DNA from: Triglochin maritima
Lineage: Eukaryota > Streptophyta > Magnoliopsida > Alismatales > Juncaginaceae
NCBI GenBank assembly: GCA_963682175.1
Contig: OY821790.1
Span: 12,501 to 76,500, forward strand
Direction: 5' to 3'
DNA length: 64,000 bases
Under the pieces are notes generated by a model, which was given only the letters and a program-made list of their open reading frames with translations, had not been told where the DNA came from and made no database searches. The position numbers were made by a program, and so were the translations under genes. Below, piece after piece: positions 21,441 through 34,816 of this stretch (position 1 is the first letter of the stretch; each line of letters starts with the position of its first letter).

Positions 21441-24400
21441 AATTCTTTTATAGATGAAATAAATTCAAGGTCTAATGCTTGTTCTGAAGTTTTGAATTAT
21501 TTGAAGTTTTTTCACATTGTAGAGTTCTTTTACTCTATAATTGACTTCTATTTTGCGAAGACCTCAACATTTGAAGTCTGCCGACATGATATTGTATAAC
21601 GATAATTGTTTGTTTGAAATAACATTATTTCTATATTTTAAATCCTAACCAAAATGGGACCACCCCGTTTGTTATTTTTAAATTATCTTCACATTATTGT
21701 TTCAAAGAATTCAAAACAATAATCCATTGTTTTGAATTGGTTGAAATTTTATCACATCGTAGAGTCCCTCCCCTTAATAATTGACTTGTATATTGCGAAG
21801 ATTTTGAGTTTTAAAGTCTACCGACACAATATTATATAACAATAATTGTTTGTTCTAAAAAATATTATTTTTATGTTCTGCATCCTAACAAAAATTGGAT
21901 CACGCTGTTGGTTATCGGTCTTCATAAAATAAATAACAATTTCCTATGACTTGAATGTAAGAAGGTAAGAATTATGACTTGAGATTTATCACAGAGAATG
22001 TAAGAAATAACCACCATGTTCAAGATTTGGATTTTAAGTTTCTATCTTAAATTCCACAACATAATTAAAGCGCAAGTCGAATCACATTGCTTGGTCAAGA
22101 ACCACTTTCTTCTGAAGTTGTAATTAGAAGCTTCAATGCTTGGCCAAAAATACAATAGGCGGTTCTATGATGGGAAGCTTTTCATATCCCGTGATTCCAC
22201 AACATATTCATTTCTTTTGAATTATTTGAAGTTTTTCACATTGTAGAGTTTCTTTCCTCTTTAATTGACTTCTATTTTGTGAAGACCTTGAATTTTTAAG
22301 TTTTCCAACATGATATTACATAACAATCATTGTTTGTTTGAAATAATATTATTTTTTTGTTATGCATCCTAACAAAAATGGGATCACCACGTTGGTTATC
22401 GGGCTTTCTAAATTAAATACCAATTTCCTATGAGTTGATCATAAGAAAGTAAGAATTATGACTTGAAACTTATCCCAGAGAATGTAAGAAATAACCCCAA
22501 ATTCATAATTTGGATTTTAAGTTTCTATCTTAAAGTCCACAAAATAATTAAATCGCACGTCAGATCACATTGCTTTGTCAATAACCACTTTCCTCTGAAG
22601 TTTTATGTAGATGTTTCAACGCTTGGCCAAAAATATAGTAGGGTGTTCTGTGATGGGAAGTTTTTCATATCACGTGATACCACAATAGATCCATTGTTTT
22701 GAATTATTTGAAGTTTTATGGCATTGTAGAGTTTCTTTCCTCTATAGTTGACTTCTATTTTGCGAAGACCTTGAATTTTTACGTCTGCCGACACGATATT
22801 ATATAACCATAATTGTTTGTTCTAATTAACATTATTTTTATATTTTACATCCGAACCAAAATGGGACCATCCCGTTGGTTATTTTGATATTGCCTTCACA
22901 TTATTGTTTCAAAGAATTCAAAACAATTATCCATTGTTTTGAATTGTTTGAATGTCTATTACATCGTAGAGTCCCTTCCGTTTTTAATTGACTTGTATAT
23001 TGCAAAGACCTTGAATTAGAAAGTCTGCAGACACTATATTATATAACAATAATGGTTTGTACGAATTAATATTATTTTTATGTTCTGCATCCTAACAAAA
23101 ATGGGATCACCACGTTTGTTATCGGTCTTCTTAAATTAAATTACAATTTCCTATGACTTGAATGTAAGAAGGTAAGAATTATGACTTGAAACTATCTCAG
23201 AGAATGTAAGAAATAACCTTATATTCAAGATTTGGAATTTAAATTTCTATTTAAAGTCCAAAACATAATTAAAGAGCACGTCGGATCCCATTGCTCGATC
23301 AAGTACCACTTTCCTCTGAAGTTGTATTTAGAAGTTTCAATACTTGGCCAAAAATACAATAGGTGGTTCTGTGATAGGAAGCTTTTCATATCACGTGATT
23401 CCACTATAGATTCATTCTTTTGAATTATTTGAAGTTTTTTTGCATTGTAGAGTTTCTTTCCTCTATAATTGACTTCTATTTTGTGAAGACCTTGAATATT
23501 TAAGTTTGCCAACATGATATTACATAACAACAATTGTTTGTTCAAAATAAAATAATAATTGTTATGCATCGTAACAAAAATGGGATCACCACGTTGGTTA
23601 TCGGTCTTCCTAAATTAAATAACAATTCCCTATGACTTGATCATAAGAAAGTAAGAATTATGACTGCAAACATATCTCGAAGAATGTAAGAAACAACCCC
23701 AAATTCATAATTTGGATTTTAAGTTTCTATCTCAAAGTCTACAACATAATTAAATCACACGCCGAATCACATTGCTTGGTCAATAACCACTTTCCTCTGA
23801 AGTTGTATTTAGATGTTTCAATGCTTGTCCAAAAATACAGCAGGGGTTCTATGATGGGAAGCTTTTCATATCACGTGATACCACAATAGATCCGTTGTTT
23901 TGAATTATTTAAAGTTTTTTCGCATTGTAGAGTTTCTTTCCTCTATAATTGACTTTTATTTTGCGAAGACCTTGAATTTTTAAATCTACCGACACGATAT
24001 TATATAACCATAATTGTTTGTTCTAATTAAAATTATTTTTATATTTTACATCCTAACCAAAATGGGACCACCCCGTGGTTATTTTTATTTTGTCTTCACA
24101 TTATTGTTTCAAAGAATTCAAAACAATTATCCATTGTTTTGAAATGTTTGAATGTCTGTTACATCGTAGAGTCCCTTCCGTTTTTAATTCACTTGTATAT
24201 TGCTAAGACCTTGAATTAGATAGTCTGCGGACACAATATTATATAACAATAATGGTTTGTACGAATTAATATTATTTTTATGTTCTGCATCCTAACAAAA
24301 ATGGGATCACCACGTTTGTTATAGGTCTTCTTAAATTAAATTACAATTTCCTATGACTTGAATGTAAGAAGGTAAGAATTATGACTTGAAACTATCTCAG

Positions 24401-26690
24401 AGAATGTAAGAAATAACCTTATATTCAAGATTTGGAATTTAAATTTCTATTTAAAGTCCAAAACATAATTAAAGAGCACGTCGGATCCCATTGCTCGATC
24501 AAGTACCACTTTCCTCTGAAGTTGTATTTAGAAGTTTCAATACTTGGCCAAAAATACAATAGGTGGTTCTGTGATAGGAAGCTTTTCATATCACGTGATT
24601 CCACTATAGATTCATTCTTTTGAATTATTTGAAGTTTTTTTGCATTGTAGAGTTTCTTTCCTCTATAATTGACTTCTATTTTGTGAAGACCTTGAATATT
24701 TAAGTTTGCCAACATGATATTACATAACAACAATTGTTTGTTCAAAATAAAATAATAATTGTTATGCATCGTAACAAAAATGGGATCACCACGTTGGTTA
24801 TCGGTCTTCCTAAATTAAATAACAATTCCCTATGACTTGATCATAAGAAAGTAAGAATTATGACTGCAAACATATCTCGAAGAATGTAAGAAACAACCCC
24901 AAATTCATAATTTGGATTTTAAGTTTCTATCTCAAAGTCTACAACATAATTAAATCACACGCCGAATCACATTGCTTGGTCAATAACCACTTTCCTCTGA
25001 AGTTGTATTTAGATGTTTCAATGCTTGTCCAAAAATACAGCAGGGGTTCTATGATGGGAAGCTTTTCATATCACGTGATACCACAATAGATCCGTTGTTT
25101 TGAATTATTTAAAGTTTTTTCGCATTGTAGAGTTTCTTTCCTCTATAATTGACTTTTATTTTGCGAAGACCTTGAATTTTTAAATCTACCGACACGATAT
25201 TATATAACCATAATTGTTTGTTCTAATTAAAATTATTTTTATATTTTACATCCTAACCAAAATGGGACCACCCCGTGGTTATTTTTATTTTGTCTTCACA
25301 TTATTGTTTCAAAGAATTCAAAACAATTATCCATTGTTTTGAAATGTTTGAATGTCTGTTACATCGTAGAGTCCCTTCCGTTTTTAATTCACTTGTATAT
25401 TGCTAAGACCTTGAATTAGATAGTCTGCGGACACAATATTATATAACAATAATTGTTTGTACGAATTAATATTATTTTTATGTTCTGCATCCTAACAAAA
25501 ATGGGATCACCACATTGGTTATTGGTCTTCTTAAATAAATAACAATTTCGTATGACTTGAATGTAAGAAGGTAAGAATTATACTTGAAACTATCTCAGAG
25601 AATGTAAGAAATAACCCTATATTCATGATTTGGATTTTAAATTTCTTTTAAAAATCCAAAACATAATTAAAGCGCACGTCGGATCACATTTCTCGATCAA
25701 GTACCAATTTCCTCTGAAATTGTATTTAGAAGTTTCAATGCTTGCCAAAAATACAATAGGCGGTTCTATGATGGGAAGCTTTTCATATCACGTGATATCA
25801 CAACAAATCCATTGTTTTGAATTATTTGAAGTTTGTTCGCATTGTAGAGTTCCTTTCCTCTATAATTGACTTCTATTTTGCGAAGAACTTGAGTTTTTAA
25901 GTTTGCCGACACAAAATTACATAACAATAATTGTTTGTTCTAATTAATATTATTTTTATGTTCTTCATCCTTACAAAAATGGGATCACGGCATTGGTTAT
26001 TTTATATTTTCTTCGCAATATTGTTTGAAAGAATTCAAAACAATAATCCATTACTTTCTTGTATATTGTGAAGACCTTCAATTTTAAAGTCTGCCAACAC
26101 AATATTATATAACAATAATTGTTTGTTCGAATTTTATTATTTTTATGTTCTGAATCCTAACAAAAATGGGATCACCGTGTTGGTTATTGGTCTTCATAAA
26201 TTAAATAAGAATTTCCTATGACTGAATGTAAGAAGGTAAGAATTATGACATGAAACATATCACGGAGAATGTAAGAAATAACCCCAAATTCATGATTTGG
26301 ATTTATGTTTCTATCTTAAAGTCCACAACATAATTAAAGCGTACGTCGGATCATATTGCTATGTCAAGAACCACTTTCCTCTGAAGTTGTATTTACAAGT
26401 TTCAATGCTTGGCCAAAAATACAACATGCGGTTCTTTGATGGGAAGCTTTTCCGATCACGTGATACCACAATAGATCCATTGGTTTGATTATTTGAAGTT
26501 TTTTCACATTGTAGTGTTTCTTTCTCAATAATTGACTTCTATTTTGCGGAGACCTTGAATTTTTAAGTCTACCAAAATGATATTATATAACAATAATTGT
26601 TTGTTTAAATTAACATTATTTTTATATTTTACATCCTAACCAAAAGGGGACTACCCCGTTGGTTACCTTTCTTCTGCAATTACATAAAAA
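21440..26690 (-). repeat. AT-rich satellite, inverted arm with 1.2-kb higher-order units
   Basis: The same satellite in the opposite orientation, so the whole array is a large inverted repeat centred near 21440. The CCAAAATGGGACCACCCCG block recurs near 21650, 21892, 22372, 22855, 23095, 23575, 24057, 24295, 24775, 25257, 25495, 25972, 26160 and 26638. The spacing is a regular 240-480-480 bp pattern that sums to 1,200 bp. Confidence 0.88.
23041..25440 (-). repeat. Near-identical 1,200-bp tandem pair inside the satellite
   Basis: 23041-24240 and 24241-25440 are almost base-for-base identical (for example ATCGG against ATAGG near 23122 and 24322), while neighbouring units differ at many positions. 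This marks a recent amplification of one higher-order unit. Confidence 0.9.
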
Positions 26691-27492
26691 TTTCCCTCGA
26701 ATTTTTAAAAGTCATTGTTTTGAAAAGTCTACTCATATCAGATTTCCCTCGAATTTTAAGCCATCTATAAATTGTACAATCTTTGACGAATCATTGTAGA
26801 CGTATGCTTGTTGCTTCCAATTCCAATCCGAAACAATCGCCTTGAATTGCTACTGCCAAGGCAGACATCTTGTAAGCCAAACACTTTTTTTACTCCTCAA
26901 CTTATAGTTCCTGTCATTGAGTATATTAAAACAAATATTACCAAGTAATTTCCAATGATTATTTACTCTCTTTTAAAAAAAAGTTATTTCTTTGATTCCA
27001 CTTGATTTAGTGTTGTCGTTTGCCCATTAGTTTCCACTCTTAGCTCCAATTTCGTAAAGTATTTGTATTTATGACTTGTACATTTTGGTAGAATTGTTTT
27101 TTTTTGAAATTAGAAGAATTTGTTTTAATTACCAAGTAATTGCGGATCTACTTATCACCTACTACAGGTTGTTGTAAGGGTGTGTATCAAAATTGAAATT
27201 ATTATTGAATTGATATCACGAGATCAAACTAATAGATTCTCGCCTTTAGAGTATATATAAGTAAGTTTTGGTCTACGAAAAATAATCATATTGGTCAACT
27301 AAGTTGATTTTCCCATATTTTGTTTTCAATTACGTCCACATTTGTTTGTTTTTGTACAATAATACTTTTGGCCTTCAAAGCTACTAAGCTTCATTTTGTA
27401 GAATTGAGATACAAAACAGAAAACGTACTTTATGATGTTTTCGTTATTATAATATGACAACTGAAATTGGTTGTAGGAACCGTTCGTGATTA
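26691..27492 (+). promoter_or_regulatory. Upstream region of the AIG1-like gene
   Basis: AT-rich sequence with no convincing gene. A TATATATAAG box lies near 27251-27260, about 235 bp before the ATG at 27493, and could be the core promoter. No other element is supported. Confidence 0.35.
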
Positions 27493-30400
27493 ATGGCTGA
27501 AAGTTCGTCATCGAAGTTACCCAGCAACAAACTCCAAACAATTGTTCCGTCATCAATAAAGTGGCAGCCTCACCCTCGTGAAAGTACAATTCTTTTGGTT
27601 GGAAAGACAGGGGTTGGAAAAAGTGCTACAGGAAATTCCATTGTCGGTAGGAAAGTTTTCAGCCCTTCCGGGGGTGCTGGAGGTGTGACAGAGAGTTGTG
27701 CAACTGCAAAAGTTTCTAATAATTTTGGAATCACTTTTCAAGTCATTGATACTCCAGGCAAGCACATCTTTAATTAAGCGCTATTATCTGAGCATGGTAT
27801 ATTCTATAAATATTTCAAAATATCAACATGGTCAAATGACAAAGCTAATATAGAACTTGAATAAATTGAAACGTTTTCATGATACTTGAAGTATCTTTAG
27901 AATGGCAAATCAATCTTAACTTTAAGCAACTCATCATCTTCATTCACGTTTATATTTACATGTAATGTTCTCACATGTAGGACTTTTCGATCTTTCGGAG
28001 AAGCAACAAGAAGAAGGAAAACAGGTCGAAGAGATGACTAAATGTATTGAATTGGCAAAAGATGGAATTGATGTATTGGTTCTTGTTTACTCAATTAGAT
28101 CTCGGTTTTCAGCGGAAGAATATATTATGTTTCAATGGTTGGAAAACTTATTTGGGAAGAAAGTCAGGGATCATTTGGTTATAGTATTCACAGGAGGAGA
28201 TGAGCTTAGAGTACAAGAAAAAAGTTTTGATGAATATTTAGATTCCAATACCCCCATCGGTTTGCAGGTATATTTGTGTGTTAATCTCCAACTTAATGAT
28301 TTTTTGAACTATTTGTACAACATTCGCTTCATTTGGAAGTAAGGTTAGTAAATGTTGGGGTAATACTATGTGTAGCCCGCGAATTACTTAAAGGAAAATG
28401 TGCCAATTACCATTTTGCCCTTTACTTGCCATTAATACTCATTTTGTTTCTTAAAAGACAATTTCTCTCTTAGTTTTCCTTACTCTACCAGGGCCAACAC
28501 CAAGGAAATATCTTGCTCCGGGGCATTTAAAAAAATCAAGCGGGCCGTCTGCAACCCCCCCCCCCCCCCCCCCCGGGCATGGGGGAGGCGTCTGGTTAGA
28601 CGCCTCCCCAATGGGGGGTCGTCTGGCTAGGATTCGGTTGTTATGTCACTTACTTCAGGTTCCGTTGCAAGATTTCGGTGGTGACGGAGTGGATTACAAT
28701 GAATTTTTCTATAAGTTAGGAAGTATTTCCATCATGCGGTTGCAAAAATTCAAAAGTTTAGTCCCCACTTGGGCTTAAGATGGTTCCAATTTGTTTTTAC
28801 CCCTGTATAGGCGCTCATACAATACATTTGAAATTTTACAACGGCATGCTGGAAATACTTCATGACTTACAAAAAAACTCACTGTAATTCACCTCGTTAC
28901 CACCGAAATCTTGCAACAGAACCTGAAATAATTAGATATAACACATCGTATAATTTTCAAATATTTTTATTAAAAAAAGGGGGTGTCTGCTTTTGCAGAC
29001 GCCTCAGCCAAAAATATATATTTAAAATTCACCTGATTTAGATAGTTCGCCAGACATTTCCTTGGTGTTGGTCCGTGTAGAGTGAGGAAAACTAAGAAAA
29101 AAGTTTTCTTTTAAGAGAGGAGACAAAATAGGTATTAATAGAAGATGAAGAGCAAAAAGGTAATTGACGCAGACGATTTAAGTAATTCACTGACAGTATA
29201 GTTAATTTTCATGCAAATTGCAATTCAACACATAGTATGTGAGTTATTACAGCAAAATCAATCAATTCCAATCAATGCAACATAACAAATATGCTTATAT
29301 CCACTTAGACTAGCTATTAACCAATGGATTACAGTCTAACCGTCCGAATTGAGCAACCTAATTGGAAAATGCCATATAGATAGAAATGTTAGAATAAGAC
29401 TTGAGCTCATTTTATAAAATTGAGGCCTATAGTTTGATTATTATCATATGACAATTAAATTCAAAATCCTACCGTCGGATTGAATATGATATATAAACTG
29501 AACTTATGTTTTAAAAATTAAGTGATCGATATTCTGAAACTTATATGTTGTTATATCAAGATTTGAATTAAAAAAAGTACTTTTTGTGCACATTTTTATT
29601 GAAATAATATTGGTGACTATATTGGGTTGTTGGAGGGGACAACAAAATATGAATTGTTAAGAAATTTTTTGGGTACTTCTGTATTTGTTTATTGGTTGAT
29701 TTACAGTGTCATTGCCTTTTTTGAAAGGGATTTAACCCAGACCTTTGATTAAATATGAATCGGAATATCATAGAAAAAGAAAATTTGTTATTGATTTCTG
29801 GGCTTAAGGGGTCCTGCCCACGTACGTCAAAAACAAACTTCAGTTGTTATTTAAGTATTTCACTTAAACATGTCAATAGTTCCTAATGTTACTAACTTTT
29901 CATGCAGAATATTATCAAAACCTGTGGTCGCGATAAAATGATGCCTTTTGACAATAGAGCAACAGATTCTACTGAAAAACAGAAACAAGTTCATAACTTT
30001 TTTTCTATTGTTGAAAAAGTGATGGCCAAGACCAAAGGGATACCGTACGCCATCGAAATCTTCGAAGGGCACCAGGTAAAATGCTTGTTTCTCCTTTAGT
30101 ATAGTATTTTTCTTCCTCCTAAATATCTTAATTACATGCAAAAACATAGTTTCAAAACAAGAATTTGAATTGATTTTTAGCTTTAAATTTATGTTTTTGA
30201 AATCATAATTTCAAGACATTTGATAACCCTAACCTTACCGAAATGAATAAACATTAGAAAGCTATTTTTAAATTAATCTACCCTACCACTCCTAATTTAA
30301 ATCAAATAGGCGAATGAGATTGTTGGGATTATGCGACCGAGTATACGGATGCATGTCTGATTGGAATTTGAGTCTGATTGTTATCAATCCCCACTCAAAA

Positions 30401-31166
30401 TTCTATCAGATCTAACATCCAATATGATCTGATCTGACTTTTACCATTGAGTTAGATTTATGTGTATTCTAGGCAAATAACACGGAAAATAAAAGATTAA
30501 TGGTTAAGATATGAAATCTAGCGATATTTAAATGTTAACTTTAAAAGTTCATGGGCGTTAAATGTTAACTTTAAAAGTTCATGGAGGTTAAGTGATTTTG
30601 GTTCATTTTATGAGGGAGTTATATGAAACTTACCATGTTTTACGTCTTTACCATTTTAGTTTCTTGTGGTATTTTTTACAATTTTATTGTGAATGATAAA
30701 TAAAAACAAGTGACATCTTATAAAAACAAATTGTTCTACCTCATGCACACTTCAGATTGAAAGGAAACTAAGAGAGGATGCCGAGTTGCTACTGACACAA
30801 CTAGAAGAGGAAAAGAGCAAACATGTTGCTGAGATCGCAGCATTGAAACAACTAGAACAGGCAAGGGCCAAACATGCTGCTGAGATCACCCGATTGAAAC
30901 AACTAGAAATAGAAATGGTCGAAAGTACTAATATCGCCCTATTCAAACAATTAGAAAATGAAAAGGCCGAACGTGTTGATCAGATCAACCTATTCAAACA
31001 ACTAGAAAAGGAAAAGGCCGAAACTACTCAGATCGCCCAATTTATGGACCAAAAAATGAGATTGCTAGAAGAACATAATCACGGTCTTTCGGAAATGATA
31101 AATAATCTGAAGAAAGGAAATATCCTATCCCGCTTATTTTTGCGGTCATCTTGTCCCATCCAATGA
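27493..31166 (+). CDS. AIG1/IAN (GIMAP-like) GTPase, four exons
   Basis: Exons 27493-27757, 27981-28267, 29908-30075 and 30756-31166 join in frame to 376 codons plus stop. The protein has a G1 P-loop (GKTGVGKS near residues 37-44), G3 DTPG, the AIG1-box region and a TGGDEL G4 motif. The C-terminal half is a coiled coil with about four imperfect repeats containing LKQLE or FKQLE. Plant AIG1/IAN proteins are septin-like GTPases linked to pathogen and stress responses, often membrane-bound; this one shows no clear membrane segment. Intron 1 appears to use a GC donor (CAG|GCAAGC) with a normal AG acceptor; the other introns are GT-AG. Intron 2 (1.64 kb) contains a foldback transposon. It is the only clearly host-type gene here and appears intact. 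The exact boundaries are predicted from motifs and splice consensus only. Confidence 0.85.
28361..29212. mobile_element. Foldback Mutator-like derivative in AIG1 intron 2
   Basis: An ~850-bp inverted-repeat element. Outer arms of ~150 bp (28365-28515 and 29065-29209) are homologous in inverted orientation. Inner arms of ~110 bp (about 28655-28775 and 28830-28930) both carry a copy of the exon start GTTCCGTTGCAAGATTTCGG. The terminal region and the exon fragment match the Mutator-like element at 60175 onward (GTTCCGTTGGAAGATTTCGG at 60683). A perfect 12-bp GC-rich hairpin lies at 28582-28609 after a run of 20 C (28555-28574). I could not resolve a target-site duplication, so the ends are approximate. 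Confidence 0.72.
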
Positions 31167-32130
31167 TGATCCATGTCAGTGTCCTGAGTTTGTCCTCAGC
31201 ATTGCCTGCCTTGTTTATTTTTCAATAATTGTAACAGAGTGACAACTATCTTTTGGTGTTTGGAAAGGATGAAACCTTATAGGTGTTATGTTATGTTTTA
31301 TTCGACCATAAAGGTTGAAGACTAAGACAAACTTCAATGTACTTTTTGGGCAAGAGGAGTTGTGTCACTCTAGCTCCTCTTCTTTACTTTATTAATGCAA
31401 ATCAACTTATTATCAAAAAATAATTGTAAAAGAGTGACAACTGTTCAAATCAACTATGCGGAGCCTTTATCAATCATGGATCATTCTCTTGGGAGATCAT
31501 TTCTTTTTTTTATGTGTCATGATACCACAACTCATGAAACAATGTTAAAAAAAATAAAGTCTGAAATGTTATGAAATCGCAAAGAATTGAATGAGTCACC
31601 TCTTTATATTCCTAGGTTGTAACATTCTCATTCATGTATATTCATTTTTATTAATCCCTCTTTTAACCTCTTTGTCTCCTTAAGCCTATAAACAAGAGGC
31701 TATTATAATGTTCAAGTGACAACAACTATGAGAGGAAATGTAACAACCATTCTTCCCTAAATCTCCACTTTTTCTTCATTGTTTGATTTTTATTTTACAA
31801 CACATTATCAGCACGAATTTGCTTGATGTGATCAACTCAAACATTGTTCATTGTTTGATTAAAGTAGTCTACAACATAATGTTGTATTCATATTGAGGTA
31901 GTCTTTTACAATTTATAATATCATTTCTACTTGCATTGTCGAATATTCTCGTCATATATTCTTAAAAATGACTATATCTTTGTACAAATTATTATTGCAA
32001 AATGTTTTACGCTTCTACATAGTCTTTTTCCTTTGTTTTTTTCTTTCTTTTGTCTGTTTTGTAGGGTCACATTAGTATGAAACATTTAATATTGATATAT
32101 ATGTTGGGCCGTGAGTACCCGTCACCACGA
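31167..32130. other. 3' flank of the AIG1-like gene, no gene seen
   Basis: AT-rich sequence that should include the AIG1-like 3' UTR. I find no convincing coding segment. Retrotransposon leader sequence begins near 32130. Confidence 0.4.
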
Positions 32131-33233
32131 AAAGACTCGGCCTCACGCTCCAAATGAGCACGAGGCGGAGATGGCCGATCACCAAGACCGTCCATCTCAG
32201 AAAAATGCACTCCCTCAAGTCGAGCACTCTCTCCAAAATGAACCCAACCTCGCATAAAATGCTCGACTCAACTCTAAAATAACACACAACAGAAGGTGTA
32301 CTAGAGAAGGAGACTACGAGTAGAAAATAGATGAGGAGAGGACTCAGATGAGAAGGGAAGAATCCCTAGAGCTAGCGTGGGTAAAGGGTGAGGATAGAAG
32401 CCTAGTCTAGCAAACACGGCTCAAACAAGCTTAGGCTGGCTATGAGTCCTTACATCTAGACGACTCCTAACTGCGAGGTCACACGGCCTCAACACGCCTC
32501 ACCTCCCTACGACGAAGACCACAATGCCCAGCAAGTGAGCCAAGATCCGGAGATCTCGTCTCTCCTACTATCGACAAAGTGGGCGACGCCGATCAGGCTA
32601 TGACGGTTGTGACCGGATTACTCTCCTAATGCGCCCAAGTCCTAATGGTCAATGTCTACTTGCTTTTAGATTAAGGCATTACTAGAGTGTGCTTTTTAGG
32701 GCTAAGGGACGAGTGATGAAATCCCCCACCTTATCTTTGAAGACTATAGGTGATGCCCCTTAAAGATGTTTTGAAATCTTAGGCTAGCAAGCAACTCACC
32801 AAACAAGCACTCACCTCACTCTTGTTTCGATGCAAACCTTACTCACTAATGAATGTCCAAATGCGTGAATAAGTGTTAAGGAATGCGTACCTCGCTCCAG
32901 CACTCAACGACAAAAATTAAACTAAGAGAAGACAATTAACATGCTCAAGTCATTACTAGATGATGCACAACCTAAACATAGCATGCAAAATAGTGCTCCC
33001 AGATAACTAATGAACCAGACAACTACCAGAACAAAATAGAGAGCAAGAAACGCTCACCAGACCGCCAATTGGCGGTTCCCGACCGCTGATTGGTGGTCTG
33101 ATTGGTGCTTCTGTGCCTCCAATTTTTCCAGTGGCCTCCCCTTGAGCTCTAGGATCCTTGAAACCACGAAAAACTACAAACAAAAAAATTAAAACCACTC
33201 GAATCATCCAAACCAAAGTCTGGACAGAGCCCC

Positions 33234-33251
33234 TCCCCGGCAACGGCGCCA
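33234..33251 (-). promoter_or_regulatory. Primer-binding site, tRNA-Asp type
   Basis: On the minus strand it reads TGGCGCCGTTGCCGGGGA, complementary to the 3' end of plant tRNA-Asp, 6 nt inside the LTR end. This primer is typical of Athila-type elements. Confidence 0.85.
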
Positions 33252-33257
33252 AAAACA

Positions 33258-34816
33258 TGATTGATATGTTTTAATTAACCGCAAGTGCAGGCCGTATTGA
33301 AGCGATGGCAAATACGGGTCGATCCACAGGGAAGTGTGTCGACTTTTGGTTTGTGCGAAGGCGAATGGGAAAGAAAGGAGAGAAACGTTGGTTACACTAA
33401 ACTACACTAAGATGCAAGTGGAAATGGAAAAGAAGGAAGAAAACTAAATCCCAAAGGGGGTAGAAAAATAATGTGAACATAAAGAAGTGTGTGTGTGTGT
33501 TCATTAAGCTCCTCACAATATCTAGTGCATGAAATCATAAAACTAAATCCAACTTTGCCTACACATGAATTAAGATTAGATCACATCATTAAAACATACA
33601 AGACAATAATTGGAATGAAGCTAAATGAACTCAAGTACAAAGACTAGACCCTACTATGCCTCCACATGAATTAAGATAACACATTATAATTAAAACAGAC
33701 AAGACATTAACCAAGGTAAAGGCAACAAGAGTACATACACTACAACTTGTGTTTCCAATATTAATTCCATCCATATCCTAACTTTATCATTCCCCATAAA
33801 ATAGGTCCACTAATCAAAGCATAGGCTAAGCTTCATTCAAGAGCATTAGCATATCAAAGATAAGAGTGAAAACTCATTATATGGTTATGGAAATCATATA
33901 AAGCTCAAGGGATTAAGATAACACACACTTCATACACTACATTATTATATCACATATTTCTCCACCCCCCAAATGGGGATGGATCTACTCACTACTCATT
34001 ACACTAACTATATTAACAAGATGAAGCATAATACTGAAATGAAATTAATCTAAGCAAGCAATAAACATTAAAGAAACTAAAAGAACATGAGACTAAAGAA
34101 ACATGCAAGACATGTAAATCGAAATTAACTAAGCAATGTAAAAACTAAAGCAAACAACAATTAACTACAAAACTTCTATTATTACTCACTCCAAATTACA
34201 AGCAGCCCTTCCTACACCAGATTTTTGCTTCAAGGCTTCACTCTTAGTATGGAAGAAGGCCACCAAGAGAGAGATACCTATAATGGAAGGTGAAGAGTTC
34301 TATTTTATAGGCATGGAAAAAGCTAATCCGGGACAATCCTCCGATGTGGGACTAAACCAATACCAAAAATAGCCTAAACAAACACTAATACATGTGCATG
34401 CGAAATCATAGCAGATCAGGAGAGATCTGGACCGCCAATTGGCGGTCTATAGGATCCGGATTCATCTGGAATTTGTTCTGGGTTTTGCTTGATGTATTTC
34501 TTGGACTTGGATGCATATACTTCGTTTATTGGAGCTCCGACCCGAATCGAATTGCCAAAATACTCCCCCATGATGGTGTGGAGTTTCTGTTTTGCTCTTT
34601 CGTCCTTCGGTCTTGCGTTCAGGTCCTTCTCCCTTGAATCTTAGTCCTCAGGTCTCACAATTCAGTCCTTTTTTCCTGCTTTTGGGTCGTTTTATTCTTC
34701 ATCGTTTCAAACCTATTTATTTCTGAAATTCAAACATAAAACTCGTCATGTAGCATTGCTTAGGTGTAAGATAATGGATATAAGGTACAAATATAAGCAT
34801 GAAATGATGTCAATCA
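33258..34816 (-). repeat. Athila-B LTR (minus strand)
   Basis: 1,559 bp bounded by TGATTG and CAATCA, homologous along its length to the solo LTR 39723-41273. It includes the GACCGCC-AATT-GGCGGTC hairpin (34430-34447) upstream of the TATA region. Confidence 0.85.

Larger units (their letters stand above)
32130..34816 (-). mobile_element. Athila-B remnant: 5' LTR plus untranslated leader (minus strand)
   Basis: A minus-strand LTR (33258-34816, 1,559 bp, ends TGATTG...CAATCA) followed leftwards by a primer-binding site and ~1.1 kb of leader. The leader is homologous to 42700-43440 and to the Athila-A leader at 51060-51760. No gag or pol coding sequence remains to the left, so the element is truncated. 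The solo LTR at 39723-41273 is the same family. Confidence 0.8.

Noticed and set aside
18659..26488. Recurrent 60-115 aa ORFs on both strands of the satellite.
   Set aside because: They recur only because the DNA repeats; other units carry stops and frameshifts in the same places, and both strands give similar-length ORFs.
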